From contig NZ_JAOART010000032.1 in assembly GCF_025210435.1 (NCBI RefSeq), positions 1-64,000 of the forward strand: DNA of 64,000 bases, given 5' to 3'. The notes beneath the pieces were generated by a model that saw nothing but the letters and a program-made list of their open reading frames with translations, was not told the origin of the DNA and did not search any database. Within the stretch, counting starts at the first letter, position 1; each line of letters begins with the position of its first letter. Source of the DNA: Anaeromicrobium sp. GTDB lineage: Bacteria; Bacillota; Clostridia; Peptostreptococcales; Thermotaleaceae. Of this stretch, positions 52,532 through 62,006 are shown piece by piece. Made by a program: the position numbers and the translations under genes.

Positions 52532-53764
52532 ATGGAATTTATCAGAGATAATATAGCTGACAGATTTAGAGACAAAAGCTTTGATATTGCTAAAAGGGAC
52601 TATAAGTTTATGAAGATAAAAAAAGCTAAGGAAGATATAAAAAAGAAATACCCTAATATTCCTATAATTGATATGGGGGTAGGGGAACCTGATAAACCAG
52701 CTCATAAAAATATATGTGATATACTTTCTTTAGAATGTCCAAAGAGTGAAAACAGATTCTATTCAGACAATGGTATCCCAGAGTTTCAAGAGGCTGCTGG
52801 AAATTATTTATATAATTTATTTGGAATTAATAATATTGATCCTAAAAGGGAAATACTCCATGGTATAGGAGCTAAATCCATTTTATCCATACTGCCCCTA
52901 TGCTTTATTAATCCAGGAGACATAACCATTACTACAATTCCTAGTTATCCTATTATATCCACTCACACCAAATACTTAGGTGGAGTTGTATATGGCCTTC
53001 CCTTAACCCATGGAAATAATTTTTATCCAGATTTTTCAAATATTCCAAATATAATTCTTCACAGGTCCAAACTCTTATATATTAACTACCCTAATAATCC
53101 TACAGGCCAAGTTGCCACAGAAGAATTTTATAAAAGGGTCATTGATTTTGCCCATAGGTACAAAATAATAGTCATTGCAGATTCTACTTATGCTCCCCTT
53201 ACTTTTGATGGAGAAAAACCCCTTAGCTTTTTATCCTTAGATGGTGCAAAGGAAGTTGGAGTAGAAATTCATTCCTTATCTAAAGCTTTTAATATGACTG
53301 GCTGGAGACTGGCATTTTTAGCTGGTAATAAACAAGTTATAGACATATATGCTAATGTAAAAGCAAATTCAGATTCTGGACAATTTAGGGCAATTCAAAA
53401 GGCAGGCCTTTATGCACTGAATAATTATAACCTTATATATGAAAATTCTAAGCGTTATTCCAGACGATTTGATCTATTAGTAGATGCCCTAAGTGAAATA
53501 GGTTTTTCAGTAAGTAAACCTAAGGCCACCTTCTATCTATATGTTCCTATTCCAAAGGGAACTGCTGATGGAAAAGTATTTAAGGATGCAGAAGATTTTT
53601 CATTGTACCTACTAGAAAAAAGTATGATATGTACCGTTCCATGGAATATACCAGAACCTTACGTGAGATTTTCTGTAACCTTTGAAGCTGAAAACGAAGA
53701 AGAAGAAATAAATACTATTAATGAATTAAAGAATAGACTAAAAAAATTAAATTTAGTGTTTTAA
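52532..53764 (+). CDS. dapL: LL-diaminopimelate aminotransferase
   Basis: DapL converts tetrahydrodipicolinate to LL-diaminopimelate in one step for lysine and cell wall. The 410-residue fold-type I PLP enzyme has IIDMGVGEPDKPAH, the NPNNPTGQVA-like loop (NYPNNPTG), DSTYAPLTF, and the PLP lysine Lys251 in HSLSKAFNMTGWR. The N-terminal extension and overall pattern fit DapL better than aspartate aminotransferase. AAAGGAGG precedes the ATG. It is not in a lysine operon, so a related aminotransferase role cannot be excluded. Confidence 0.8.
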   Translation: MEFIRDNIADRFRDKSFDIAKRDYKFMKIKKAKEDIKKKYPNIPIIDMGVGEPDKPAHKNICDILSLECPKSENRFYSDNGIPEFQEAAGNYLYNLFGINNIDPKREILHGIGAKSILSILPLCFINPGDITITTIPSYPIISTHTKYLGGVVYGLPLTHGNNFYPDFSNIPNIILHRSKLLYINYPNNPTGQVATEEFYKRVIDFAHRYKIIVIADSTYAPLTFDGEKPLSFLSLDGAKEVGVEIHSLSKAFNMTGWRLAFLAGNKQVIDIYANVKANSDSGQFRAIQKAGLYALNNYNLIYENSKRYSRRFDLLVDALSEIGFSVSKPKATFYLYVPIPKGTADGKVFKDAEDFSLYLLEKSMICTVPWNIPEPYVRFSVTFEAENEEEEINTINELKNRLKKLNLVF

Positions 53765-53783
53765 TATTAAGTTAATGTGGATT

Positions 53784-53839
53784 AAGGCATATGAAAGAAA
53801 TAAACTAGTCAGTTCCCTGAGGAATTTGAATATGCCTAA
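53784..53839 (+). repeat. Family B repeat, 56-bp deletion form inside a terminator
   Basis: Ends AAGGCATAT (53784-53792) and ATATGCCTAA (53830-53839) flank TAAACTAGTCAGTTCCCTGAGG, lacking the middle of the full copy. Outside it ATGTGGA and TCCACAT also pair and are followed by a T-rich stretch, so the repeat sits in the loop of what looks like a dapL terminator. Confidence 0.7.
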
Positions 53840-53930
53840 TTCCACATTTTTATTTTTTTACCATATATACCTTGACAAAAGATCATATATGACTTTTACT
53901 AATTAAGTAACTAGTTTATAAGGAGGACAT

Positions 53931-54644
53931 ATGATGGATCCTAAAATAATATTTGAAGATAAGAACATAATAGTAGCTGAGAAACCACCTAAAGTACCTT
54001 GCCAGGATGATAAGAGTATGGATACTAGCCTTCTTTCCATACTTAGAGAGCATATAAAGAAAAATAATCCTAACTTAAAAAAGGTTTATTTAGAAATTGT
54101 CCATAGATTAGATAGACCTGTAGGAGGAATTATGGTTTTTCCAAAGACAAGGGAATCTAATCAAAATCTATCTAAACAGATTTCAGGTAGATCCTTTAGG
54201 AAAGATTATTTAGCCATAGTTTGTGGAAAACCCACTGAGGAATCTATGGAATTAACAGACTATCTAAAAAAACTAAAAACGGTAAATATGAGTAAGGTTA
54301 CTACCCAAGATGATAAAAATGCTAAAAAAGCTCTATTAGAATACAGGGTCATTGAAACTATAGATACGGAAGAGTTTGGACATCTAAGCCTATTACATAT
54401 AAAGTTAAAAACAGGTCGTCACCATCAAATAAGAGTTCAATTATCCCACATCGGTTTTCCCCTTTGGGGAGATACTAAATACAACAAGGAATTTATGAAA
54501 AGAAAAGATTGGTCCCAAATTGCCCTATGGGCTTATAAGCTAAATTTTAAGCATCCTGTAAAAAAAGGGTATTTAAACTTTAGCACATTACCAGGTGATA
54601 CCTATCCATGGAATTTATTTAACTTAAGAAAAGATTTAACTTAA
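53931..54644 (+). CDS. RluA-family pseudouridine synthase
   Basis: The 237-residue enzyme makes pseudouridine in RNA. The catalytic motif is HRLDRPVGGIMVF, with the catalytic Asp following HRL, near residue 62. Other family stretches are SKQISGRSFRKDYLAIVCG, LKTGRHHQIRVQLSHIGFPLWGDTKY and ALWAYKL. It lacks an S4 domain, so the target (rRNA or tRNA site) is open. AGGAGG is 4 bp before the ATG. Confidence 0.93.
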   Translation: MMDPKIIFEDKNIIVAEKPPKVPCQDDKSMDTSLLSILREHIKKNNPNLKKVYLEIVHRLDRPVGGIMVFPKTRESNQNLSKQISGRSFRKDYLAIVCGKPTEESMELTDYLKKLKTVNMSKVTTQDDKNAKKALLEYRVIETIDTEEFGHLSLLHIKLKTGRHHQIRVQLSHIGFPLWGDTKYNKEFMKRKDWSQIALWAYKLNFKHPVKKGYLNFSTLPGDTYPWNLFNLRKDLT

Positions 54645-54653
54645 TAATTTAGA

Positions 54654-54718
54654 TATACTAAACAAAGCAAAAAAATACCACCATCTTAGGTGGCTATTTT
54701 TTTACTTTGTTTAGTATA
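54654..54718. terminator. Long bidirectional terminator
   Basis: The arms TATACTAAACAAAG...ACC and GGT...CTTTGTTTAGTATA pair over about 26 bp with a 6-base loop, between convergent genes. Its inner part overlaps the last codons of the small membrane gene. Confidence 0.85.
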
Positions 54719-54885
54719 CCTTTAAATGATAAAACTATTCTGTCATACTTATTTTCTACAAATAGAATATATAAAACTAGGACTATTATGGCAGATGTTC
54801 TATAAATGGCTACACCGTCAATTATTAGACTAACTAATATTATAGGTAATAATATAAGGGTTAGTAAATTTATGAGTATTTTCAT
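54694..54885 (-). CDS. Small membrane protein, 63 aa
   Basis: I do not recognise this protein. Two hydrophobic segments (ILINLLTLILLPIILVSLII and TSAIIVLVLYILFV) make up most of it, with a basic C-terminus (KGILNKVKK). A strong AAAGGGGG site lies 9 bp before the ATG, and the built-in terminator supports a real gene. It stands between an RluA-type gene and a chemoreceptor. Confidence 0.65.
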   Translation of the reverse strand: MKILINLLTLILLPIILVSLIIDGVAIYRTSAIIVLVLYILFVENKYDRIVLSFKGILNKVKK

Positions 54886-54930
54886 TACTAAAATCCCCCT
54901 TTATACTTATTACTTCATTATATGCATGAA

Positions 54931-54966
54931 AGAGAAAAAAGTCTTCCCAAGAGAAGACTTTTTTTC
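54931..54966 (-). terminator. Terminator of the second chemoreceptor gene
   Basis: AGAAAAAAGTCTTC pairs with GAAGACTTTTTTTCT around a 6-base loop at the stop codon. Confidence 0.88.
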
Positions 54967-56987
54967 TATATTTCAAATTTATTTACCATTTCACCTAATT
55001 CTTTTACTGCCTTTAGCTGAATGTACGCTGCATTAGATATTTCTTCTACTGATCCAGTTACATCTCCTATGCTTTCGGCTATATCCTGAGATCCAGAAGC
55101 AGATTCTTCTATTGTAACAGATACTCCTGATACAGCTGTATTCATTTCATCCATAGCTGTAGAAATTTCCACAGTGGCTCTTGAGAAATCCTCTAATAGC
55201 TCTTTTACTGACTCTGAATCCTTATAGTACTGCTCTCCTGATTCTTCTAAGAACTCATAATCTTTCATTATATCCCTATTTATAAAATCTAATATATCAG
55301 TAGCATTACTAGTAAGTTCCTTTACTGACAATTGTACTTCTTCTATTACACTTTCAATTTGTCCAACACTATTTGAAGACTCTTCTGCTAGTTTTCTTAC
55401 TTCCTCTGCAACTACTGCAAATCCTTTCCCCTGTTCTCCTGCTCTAGCAGCCTCTATAGCTGCATTTAGTGCAAGTAAGTTTATTTGCTCTGATATGGAA
55501 GATACAGCATTTGACATGTCCTTTATCTTTTCTACTACTTTACTTCTTTCAACTGCATTAACAATCTTTTCTTGCTTCTCCTTGTACATTTTAGTAGTTA
55601 CTTCCTTAGAATTTGCTGCATTTTCCTTCATCTTAGAAGCTCTAATGTCAATCTCTTTTGCTATATAATTTCCCTCTTTAGCCTTGTTAGATAAGTTCTT
55701 AGAAGCCTCTGTTATTTCATCTATAGATGCTACTATTTCTTCTATAGCTGCACTACTTTCTTCCATTCCTGCTGCTATTTCTTCTGTAGTAGCTCCTACA
55801 TTTTGAATTTCTGCCGTTATTTTTTCTGCTACACTTGAAAGTTCTTCACTAGATTTATTCACTTCATTTGAATTCCTTATAATTCCATTTATCATGTGCC
55901 TAATATTTTCCATCATTTCATTAAAGGCCTTACCTACGAAACCAATTTCATCATTTCTCTTAATATTTACCTCTGCCTTTAAATGTCCTTTAGAAGCCTT
56001 CTCAGCCACCTTTGATAGTTCTCCTAATGGCTTTATTAACTTCTTAATGTAAATATATATGCAAAGTCCACATAATGCGAAGAGTATTAAACTATAGATT
56101 ATACTTTTCTTTACAACTTCTTTTATAGTCTCTTTCACAGGCTCTAATGAAAGGCCCACATTTATGGCCCCCATATATTCTCCGTTAATATCTAATGGTA
56201 ACAATACCTCATAGGTTTCTATTTGATCCTTATACATATATGTACTTGTATATGGTTTTTTGTCTATAACTGCCGATTTAACTCCTTGATCTTCACTTAA
56301 ATCTTTTCCAATTCTATCCTTGTCACTATGGGCTATTGCTTTTAATTTTTCATTTACAATAAGGGCAAATACAATATCTTTACCTTTAGCCAGTTCTTCC
56401 ATAATTTTTTGTTTACTAAAAGCCTTTTCAGTCTCCCTTACCTTATCTGCAGATATTCCAACCTGTATTACTCTTCCATCAGCCGTTTTAATAGCACCAA
56501 ATTTATATTCCTTATCAGATTCCGTATCTGCTCTTATAGGTTCCATAATTTCATTTATTTCACCTTTAAATAACCTATCTGCAGGATGATCTTCTCCATA
56601 TACAAATCCCACATATTCATCATGATTTGAGTTGACTATTACCCTATTTACAGATACATTTATTTGATCAATACCAGCTTTTTGGCATATATCTTTCAAA
56701 TATTTATTAGATACATGGCCACTTACCTCTATTGTTTTTGCTGCTATTTTAATCTTATCTTCTAATTGCTTTTCAAGGTTTATTACAGCCATTTCGTTAA
56801 TTTCAATCTTTTGTGATGTTTCCTTAATCAGCCTAAGAGCATTATCAGCCATTTGCTTTTTCATATATTTATCAATCATAAAACCTGATAATGTAGTAAT
56901 TATTACTATTATTATGGTCATTGTTACAAAAAATGCGCCTAAGGTTTTCGTTCCTATTGATGATTTCTTTTTCTTACTCATCTGCAT
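54966..56987 (-). CDS. Methyl-accepting chemotaxis protein with Cache-type sensor
   Basis: The 673-residue chemoreceptor has a first transmembrane helix at about 18-38, an extracytoplasmic domain of about 250 residues that looks like a Cache sensor ([33 protein letters not shown] strand [13 protein letters not shown]), a second helix at about 290-310, HAMP, and the signalling domain with [39 protein letters not shown]. The ligand cannot be read. Ribosome site AAAGGAGG lies before ATG CAG ATG; either ATG may start. No che genes are adjacent. Confidence 0.94.
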   Translation of the reverse strand: MQMSKKKKSSIGTKTLGAFFVTMTIIIVIITTLSGFMIDKYMKKQMADNALRLIKETSQKIEINEMAVINLEKQLEDKIKIAAKTIEVSGHVSNKYLKDICQKAGIDQINVSVNRVIVNSNHDEYVGFVYGEDHPADRLFKGEINEIMEPIRADTESDKEYKFGAIKTADGRVIQVGISADKVRETEKAFSKQKIMEELAKGKDIVFALIVNEKLKAIAHSDKDRIGKDLSEDQGVKSAVIDKKPYTSTYMYKDQIETYEVLLPLDINGEYMGAINVGLSLEPVKETIKEVVKKSIIYSLILFALCGLCIYIYIKKLIKPLGELSKVAEKASKGHLKAEVNIKRNDEIGFVGKAFNEMMENIRHMINGIIRNSNEVNKSSEELSSVAEKITAEIQNVGATTEEIAAGMEESSAAIEEIVASIDEITEASKNLSNKAKEGNYIAKEIDIRASKMKENAANSKEVTTKMYKEKQEKIVNAVERSKVVEKIKDMSNAVSSISEQINLLALNAAIEAARAGEQGKGFAVVAEEVRKLAEESSNSVGQIESVIEEVQLSVKELTSNATDILDFINRDIMKDYEFLEESGEQYYKDSESVKELLEDFSRATVEISTAMDEMNTAVSGVSVTIEESASGSQDIAESIGDVTGSVEEISNAAYIQLKAVKELGEMVNKFEI

Positions 56988-57228
56988 ATTTCCTCCTTTT
57001 TTTACATAATTTCCTCTTAATATACATTTTACCAGTATACTCGCCCTTTTTCAAAAAGAAACTTCTTTTTTCAGCTTCTTTTTAAATTTAAAAAAATATT
57101 ATTTCTTTTGCATTTTAGATTTTTGTAATAAACAAAAAACTATATTAATATGATTATAATAGAAATACGTTGTTGAAGATCTAAGTGTACAACAACTCAT
57201 ATAAAGCTTAAATATGGAGGAAATTTAT

Positions 57229-57594
57229 ATGCATCCTTATGACTCTCTTAACAAAGAATGTGTTAATGTGATACTTACTAGATTAAATGAAGGAATTCCC
57301 TTAAGAAAACTATATTTTGAACTACGCAAAAGTAAACTATATAATAATTCATTAGGATCTTTAAAATCCCAAATATCTAGAAACTTCAAGCAAATCCGAG
57401 ATGGAGATATTACTAAATGGACCTATTCTAGCACTAGAACTTCTCCCAATTTAAAGGGATTACTAGAAAAGGCTACCTTTGAAATTAATCAAATGCAAAA
57501 ATTACATGTTAATGAAGACGAAAAGGAAATAGTTATAGAAAATATAGATAAACTTCTTGAAAAACTAGTAAAGTTTAGAAACTCTCTAGAATAA
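57229..57594 (+). CDS. Hypothetical protein, 121 aa
   Basis: I do not recognise this protein. It is basic and helical, with no membrane segment. ECVNVILTRLNEGIPLRKLYFELRKS and GSLKSQISRNFKQIRDGDIT could form a helix-turn-helix-like DNA-binding unit, followed by an acidic C-terminal helix (EDEKEIVIENIDKLLEKLVKF) that might dimerise. The ATG at 57229 is chosen because GGAGG lies 8 bp upstream. It is isolated, next to nested repeats. Confidence 0.65.
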   Translation: MHPYDSLNKECVNVILTRLNEGIPLRKLYFELRKSKLYNNSLGSLKSQISRNFKQIRDGDITKWTYSSTRTSPNLKGLLEKATFEINQMQKLHVNEDEKEIVIENIDKLLEKLVKFRNSLE

Positions 57595-57599
57595 TTAAT

Positions 57600-57892
57600 A
57601 AGGTATATGAAAAAATAAACCAGTAAAATGACTATAGATTTATCAACACTAGGCTTTCTTTATACAGTAACTTGCCTACAAGGGAAAATATATTGAAAAT
57701 TTTTGAAATTGAGGAACGTCACAACATCCTATGCTACTTGAACATGACTCATGAACCTATCTACGAAGATTCATACTTTCGTTTGTGACAAGGACTTCAA
57801 TGGAAAAAATTTCAATATATTTTCCTGAAGTAGGCCCACATAAAGCAAGTTTGAAAATGATAAATCTATAATTTATTTTTTGAATATGCCTA
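57600..57892 (+). repeat. Family B repeat interrupted by a family A repeat
   Basis: The left piece AAGGTATATGAAAAAATAAACCAGTAAAATGAC ends at 57632 and the right piece ATTTATTTTTTGAATATGCCTAA resumes at 57871. Together they match the family B element; the intact version at 22280 reads GACTAATTTATT at this point. The 238 bp between, with TA at both sides, is family A copy 4. So family A moved after family B was already in place. Confidence 0.8.
57633..57870 (+). mobile_element. Family A foldback repeat, copy 4 (youngest-looking)
   Basis: Perfect 12-bp terminal inverted repeats TATAGATTTATC (57633-57644) and GATAAATCTATA (57859-57870) bound it, with an apparent TA target duplication. Inside are the arms AATATATTGAAAATTTTT and AAAATTTCAATATATT and the shared core. 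No transposase is encoded. TA duplication is a hallmark of IS630/Tc1-type transposases, so this is probably a MITE mobilised in trans. Confidence 0.82.
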
Positions 57893-57935
57893 AATTAAAA
57901 GATGCCCATGAAAAATCACAGGCATCTTTTAATTT
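57892..57935 (-). terminator. Terminator of proBA
   Basis: AAATTAAAAGATGCC pairs with GGCATCTTTTAATTT around a 14-base loop, overlapping the proA stop. Confidence 0.88.
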
Positions 57936-59187
57936 ATCTTATTTGTCCTTCTCCATATATGGTGTATTTAAAAGTTGTAAGTTCTTTTAATCCCATAGGA
58001 CCCCTTGCATGGAGTTTTTGAGTGCTTATTCCTATTTCGGCCCCAAATCCAAATTCTTCACCATCAGTAAATCTAGTTGATGCATTTACATAAACGGCTG
58101 CTGCATCTACCTCTTGTAAAAACCTCTGTGAATTGTTGTAATCCCTAGTAAGGATAGATTCAGAATGATTAGTTCCATAAACATGTATATGTTCTAAGGC
58201 TTCATCCATATTATTAACTACTTTAATAGCTAATATTAAATCTAAATATTCAGTACTCCAGTCTTTTTCATTGGCCAATACTATATTTTCTAATATATTA
58301 TTAGCCTTCTCACAACCTCTTATTTCCACATTTAATTTATCTAGCTTATCATGTAGCTTAGGTAAAAACTCCTGAGCTATTTTTTCATGAACTAATAGGG
58401 TCTCTAGTGCATTACATACGGCTGGTCTTTGAGTTTTAGCATTGATTATTATGTCAATTGCCCTTTCCTTGTGGGCCCATTCATCCACATATATATGGCA
58501 ATTACCTACTCCTGTTTCAATTACTGGAACAGACGCATTTTTAACTACTGCTTGAATAAGACCAGCTCCCCCCCTTGGAATTAATACATCTATATATCCA
58601 TTTAGTCTCATCATCTCATTTGCAGCTTCCCTATCTGTTATTTCTATTAAGTTTATACACCCCTCTGGCAATCCAGCTTCCATGGCAGCTTTAGATATGA
58701 CTTTAATTAGAGCTATGTTAGAATTAATAGCCTCTTTGCCACCCCTTAGTATGGCCACATTTCCTGACTTAATACAAAGTCCTGCTGCATCTACCGTTAC
58801 ATTTGGTCTTGCTTCATATATTATACCCACAACACCTAGTGGCACTCTCATTTTCCCTATTCTTAAGTTATTAGGTCTCTTTATCATAGACACCATTTCC
58901 CCAATAGGGTCATCTAAAGAAGCCACCTGTTTAAGGCCTCCTGCCATGGCCTTTAATCTATCTTCTGTAAGTAGTAGCCTGTCTAATAAAGCCTTTGTAA
59001 ATCCATTGTCTTCACCATTTTTCATATCCTTTTTATTCTCATTTAAAATATATTCTTTATTATCTAGTAAAGCTTGCGCCATCCTTATTAAGGCTTTGTT
59101 TTTAGTTATTGTATCTAGGTTTATCATCCCTCTAGATGCTTTTTTGGCCCTTTTACCTATATTTAATACATAATTCTTCATATCCAT
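57934..59187 (-). CDS. proA: Glutamate-5-semialdehyde dehydrogenase
   Basis: ProA reduces gamma-glutamyl phosphate to glutamate semialdehyde in proline synthesis. The 417-residue protein shows LRIGKMRVPLGVVGIIYEARPNVTVDAA, LIPRGGAGLI, the catalytic cysteine in RPAVCNALETLLVH, and TRFTDGEEFGFGAEIGISTQKLHARGPMGLKELT at the C-terminus. It is 9 bp after proB in one operon and the pathway's partner. Confidence 0.98.
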   Translation of the reverse strand: MDMKNYVLNIGKRAKKASRGMINLDTITKNKALIRMAQALLDNKEYILNENKKDMKNGEDNGFTKALLDRLLLTEDRLKAMAGGLKQVASLDDPIGEMVSMIKRPNNLRIGKMRVPLGVVGIIYEARPNVTVDAAGLCIKSGNVAILRGGKEAINSNIALIKVISKAAMEAGLPEGCINLIEITDREAANEMMRLNGYIDVLIPRGGAGLIQAVVKNASVPVIETGVGNCHIYVDEWAHKERAIDIIINAKTQRPAVCNALETLLVHEKIAQEFLPKLHDKLDKLNVEIRGCEKANNILENIVLANEKDWSTEYLDLILAIKVVNNMDEALEHIHVYGTNHSESILTRDYNNSQRFLQEVDAAAVYVNASTRFTDGEEFGFGAEIGISTQKLHARGPMGLKELTTFKYTIYGEGQIR

Positions 59188-59196
59188 ATTATTCCC

Positions 59197-60345
59197 CTAC
59201 CTTTTCATTATAACTAAATTATTAGCATGGATTACCTCATCATAATCCTTATGTCCAAGTATTCTTTCTATTTTACTACTCTCAAATCCCTTTATCATAT
59301 CTATATGGGTGGAATTGTAGTTAGTAACCCCATGGGCTATTTCTTCATTGCTCATATTAAAAATTGCTAAAACTTCTCCCTTTCCAAACTGTCCCTCAAC
59401 CTTTACTATTCCTGCCGGTAACAGACTCTTTCTATTTTCTAATAATGCCCTTTTTGCTCCCTCATCCACATATATTTTATTCCTCGGGTTTGTAACAAAG
59501 GCCATCCAATGCTTTTTAGCCTTGAGAGTTTCTTCTTTCCTTTGAAAAAACGTGCCTACCTCTTCTCCATCTACTATCATATTTAGTATATTTTTCTCAC
59601 TACCATTAGCTATGACAGTACATACACCAGAAAAAGAAGCTATTTTACAGGCTCTTATTTTAGTTATCATACCACCCGTTCCTAATTTAGATCCAGCGCC
59701 ATCTGCCATATTATATATGGACTCGTCAATACTTTCCACATACTCTATTCTCCTAGCATCTTTATTTTCCTTTGGATTAGAATCATAAAGGCCATCTATG
59801 TCCGTTAATAAAACTAATAGATCTGCGTTTACCAAACTAGCCACCATGGCAGATAGGGTATCATTATCACCAAATTTTATTTCATCAACTACCGTTGCAT
59901 CATTTTCATTAACTATAGGAATTACGCCCTTATCCAGTAGGGCAGAAAAAGTATTACTAGCATTTAAAAATCTATGTCTATCTGCCATATCATCCCTTGT
60001 CAACAGAATTTGTCCTGTTATTTTTCCATATTCTGAAAAAAACTTACTATACATATGTAGTAATACACCTTGACCTATGGCTGCAGCTGCTTGCTTCTCG
60101 GGGATAGTTTTGGGTCTTTCATCTAATCCTAATTTTCCTACACCAGCACCTATAGCACCTGATGAAACTAATACTACCTCAATCCCTCTATTGTGTATGT
60201 CTGCCAATTGTCTAACTAAGTTTTCTATTCTAGACAAATTTAACAATCCAGTAGAGTGAGTCAATGTAGAAGTTCCAACCTTAACTACAATTCTTTTGCA
60301 ATTTTTTATGTGTAGTTTTTTATTTTTCACTTCATTTTCTGTCAC
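59197..60345 (-). CDS. proB: Glutamate 5-kinase
   Basis: ProB phosphorylates glutamate for proline synthesis and is normally inhibited by proline. The 382-residue protein has an amino-acid kinase domain ([63 protein letters not shown]) and a C-terminal PUA domain (about 285-370). It starts with GTG. About 15 residues before VVKVG make the N-terminus slightly long. It leads the proBA operon with its own promoter. Confidence 0.97.
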   Translation of the reverse strand: MTENEVKNKKLHIKNCKRIVVKVGTSTLTHSTGLLNLSRIENLVRQLADIHNRGIEVVLVSSGAIGAGVGKLGLDERPKTIPEKQAAAAIGQGVLLHMYSKFFSEYGKITGQILLTRDDMADRHRFLNASNTFSALLDKGVIPIVNENDATVVDEIKFGDNDTLSAMVASLVNADLLVLLTDIDGLYDSNPKENKDARRIEYVESIDESIYNMADGAGSKLGTGGMITKIRACKIASFSGVCTVIANGSEKNILNMIVDGEEVGTFFQRKEETLKAKKHWMAFVTNPRNKIYVDEGAKRALLENRKSLLPAGIVKVEGQFGKGEVLAIFNMSNEEIAHGVTNYNSTHIDMIKGFESSKIERILGHKDYDEVIHANNLVIMKR

Positions 60346-60377
60346 ATGACCACATCCCTTTTTTATAGATTTTTCAA

Positions 60378-60406
60378 ATTATAACACATAAAAGTTCCTT
60401 TGTCTA
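60378..60406 (-). promoter_or_regulatory. Promoter of proBA
   Basis: On the minus strand TAGACA (60401-60406), 17 bp, TATAAT (60378-60383) fits a SigA promoter about 33 bp before the proB start. A second TATAAT lies near 60463-60468 with a poor -35. No T-box sequence was found in the leader. Confidence 0.65.
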
Positions 60407-60502
60407 AGGATAAGTTTCATTATATGAACCAACAATTCATTTTGCGAAACTTTTAATCCCATTATAACATAGTATCCTATTGATAATGGCTAAAAATTAA
60501 TA

Positions 60503-60590
60503 CTAAAAAATCGTAGGATCTACGATTCCCTATGAGACCCTGTGGTTCCCTTCCACGCAGCTAAGGTTGCTGCCCCTCCTATAACGTAAA
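60503..60590 (-). ncRNA. Candidate structured RNA between the HD hydrolase and proBA
   Basis: In a strongly AT-rich region this 88-bp stretch is unusually GC-rich and non-coding. On the minus strand it has GCAGC-AACCTTA-GCTGC, then GTGG-AAGGGAA-CCAC, a segment AGGGTCTCATAGGGAAT, and ends in a perfect terminator (AATCGTAG-ATC-CTACGATT plus T-run, 60503-60527). It lies just past the HD gene's own terminator. I do not recognise the family, and the 5' end is not fixed; it could be a small RNA or the 3' part of a longer one. Confidence 0.5.
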
Positions 60591-60593
60591 AGA

Positions 60594-60616
60594 AGGATAT
60601 GATTTAATCATATCCT
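60594..60616 (-). terminator. Terminator of the HD hydrolase gene
   Basis: AGGATATGATT pairs with AATCATATCCT, followed by TCTTTT on the minus strand, at the stop codon. Confidence 0.82.
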
Positions 60617-61262
60617 ATTTTTCTCCATTCCATTCTTTATAAAATTCTTCTAAGAAATTTTCCATAAATCCATGTCTATTTTCAGCTATTCTTTTTCCTG
60701 CTTTAGTATTCATTTTGTCCTTTAATAATAACAATTTTTCGTAAAAGTGATTTATAGTATGACCCTTACTATTTTTATATTCTTCTAAATTAGAATACTC
60801 CCTAGGGCCCTCGTTAGGATTATACATTTCTCTATTTTTATGACCTCCATAGGCAAAGGCCCTTCCTATGCCTATAGCACCTAATGCATCTAATCTATCT
60901 GCATCTTGTACAATTTCACCTTCTAAAGTACTTTGTTTTGCAAAAACAGTTCCTCCCTTAAAGGAAACATTTATTATAATGTCCATAATAGTTTCTATTT
61001 CATTTTTATCATCTATAAACTTATCTAATAACATTTGTGTCTTTTCAATTTGTCCTTCTTCACCATAAAATTTCCAATCATATAAATCATGAATAAGGGA
61101 TGAAATTTCCACTATGAACATATTGGCATTCTCTTCTTTAGCCATATTTTTAGCCATATTATAAACTCTTAAAGTATGCCACCAATCATGGCCTGACCCT
61201 TCTCCCATTAACTGATTTTTTACTATATCCTTTATTGATTCAATAATTCTTTGTCTTTCCAT
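60615..61262 (-). CDS. HD-domain phosphohydrolase
   Basis: The 215-residue protein is a YedJ-like HD hydrolase. The metal-binding pattern is visible: GHDWWHTLRVYNMA, then SSLIHDLYDWK with the His-Asp pair, and DADRLDALGAIGIGRAFAYGG with a further aspartate (VQDADRLDA). Substrates for this subfamily are usually nucleotides or phosphate esters but are not known here. GGAGG lies 9 bp before the ATG. It is followed by the candidate RNA and proBA, without sharing their transcript. Confidence 0.92.
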   Translation of the reverse strand: MERQRIIESIKDIVKNQLMGEGSGHDWWHTLRVYNMAKNMAKEENANMFIVEISSLIHDLYDWKFYGEEGQIEKTQMLLDKFIDDKNEIETIMDIIINVSFKGGTVFAKQSTLEGEIVQDADRLDALGAIGIGRAFAYGGHKNREMYNPNEGPREYSNLEEYKNSKGHTINHFYEKLLLLKDKMNTKAGKRIAENRHGFMENFLEEFYKEWNGEK

Positions 61263-61301
61263 AAGAAAAATCCTCCATAATTTCTATACAAAAATTATAA
61301 C

Positions 61302-61326
61302 AGGACATTGAAATTTTTCAATGCCC
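61302..61326 (-). terminator. Hairpin after the second ECF S-component gene
   Basis: GGGCATTGAAA pairs with TTTCAATGTCC around a short loop. A proper T-run does not follow directly; TATAAT just beyond may be the -10 of the HD gene. Confidence 0.5.
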
Positions 61327-61338
61327 TTTAAAATCTTA

Positions 61339-61848
61339 TTAAATTTTTAAATATGCCTTTTTCACTTGTATACCAAGGGGTAGAGCTATTAATATGCCTA
61401 TTGTTGTAGTTAAAATAGACCCTGGTATTTTGCTTATAGGCCCTATGAAACTTCCTGTAAAAAATACATTAGTAAAATAATAACCTACTAAAGATACAAT
61501 CCCTCCTATTACATAGGCTCCTAAATTTACTTTCAGACTAAGACCTTCGCCTGATTTATGAACTAATTTAGATACTATATAAGCCATAAGGCCCTTGATT
61601 ACTAAAGTAAAGGGTGCATAGGTAACATATCCTCCAAATATATCAAATAAAAACATACCTCCTCCCGATGCAATAGCAGCATCAACAGGATCTAGTATTA
61701 GGGCCGTTATAAAAAGGGCTGTAGTACCTAAATGCATCATACTACCTCCCACAGGTACATGAATGTAAGTAGCCACCATGTTAAATGCCATGAGTAGTCC
61801 TAACAATACAATTCTTTTTACATGCCACTTATTCTTTTCCATTTCCAT
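61339..61848 (-). CDS. Second ECF transporter S component, substrate unknown
   Basis: The 169-residue protein is a six-helix S component related to that at 13600: VPVGGSMMHLGTTALFITALILDPVDAAIASGGGMFLFDIFGGYVTYAPFTLVIKGLMAYIVSKL. The shared pattern (acidic or polar residue in helix 3-4, YAPFTLVIKGLMA against YAPATFAIKGLDA) suggests the same subfamily. No ATPase component is nearby. AGGGGAGA precedes the ATG. Upstream it shares an exact 14-mer with the other S component. Confidence 0.85.
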   Translation of the reverse strand: MEMEKNKWHVKRIVLLGLLMAFNMVATYIHVPVGGSMMHLGTTALFITALILDPVDAAIASGGGMFLFDIFGGYVTYAPFTLVIKGLMAYIVSKLVHKSGEGLSLKVNLGAYVIGGIVSLVGYYFTNVFFTGSFIGPISKIPGSILTTTIGILIALPLGIQVKKAYLKI

Positions 61849-61895
61849 TATATTCTCCCCTTTATTCCATATTTTATCATAATAAGTACAATTTA

Positions 61896-61951
61896 ATTAT
61901 TCCATATTTTTTGTACCTAGTCAACAGTACATTTTAAAATTGTATCTATGT
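61896..61951 (-). promoter_or_regulatory. Promoter and shared 14-mer before second ECF S component
   Basis: On the minus strand TTGACT (61919-61924), 17 bp, AATAAT (61896-61901) forms the promoter. The 14-mer AATTGTATCTATGT on the plus strand (61938-61951), identical to 14196-14209, lies just upstream of the -35. GTAC half-sites flank the -35 as well. Confidence 0.55.
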
Positions 61952-61975
61952 TATCCATTATATTATAGCGTAAAA

Positions 61976-62004
61976 AAATGGATACAGTTACTGTATCCAT
62001 TTTA
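61976..62004 (-). terminator. Terminator of the activase gene cluster
   Basis: AAAATGGATACAGT and its complement pair with no loop beyond the turn and are followed by a T-run on the minus strand, 3 bp past the stop. Confidence 0.9.
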
Positions 62005-62006
62005 CC

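Noticed and set aside
1..57870. Family A repeats as CRISPR
   Set aside because: The copies are about 235 bp, widely separated and have no spacer array or cas genes nearby. They are dispersed foldback repeats.
2954..60259. Many open frames of 60-155 codons antisense to conserved genes
   Set aside because: They lie wholly inside strongly supported genes on the other strand, lack ribosome sites and have compositions expected from reverse-complement reading.
60346..60614. T-box leader for proBA
   Set aside because: T-box control of proBA is common in Firmicutes, but no T-box core sequence or matching antiterminator was found, and the structured segment ends in its own terminator before the proBA promoter.
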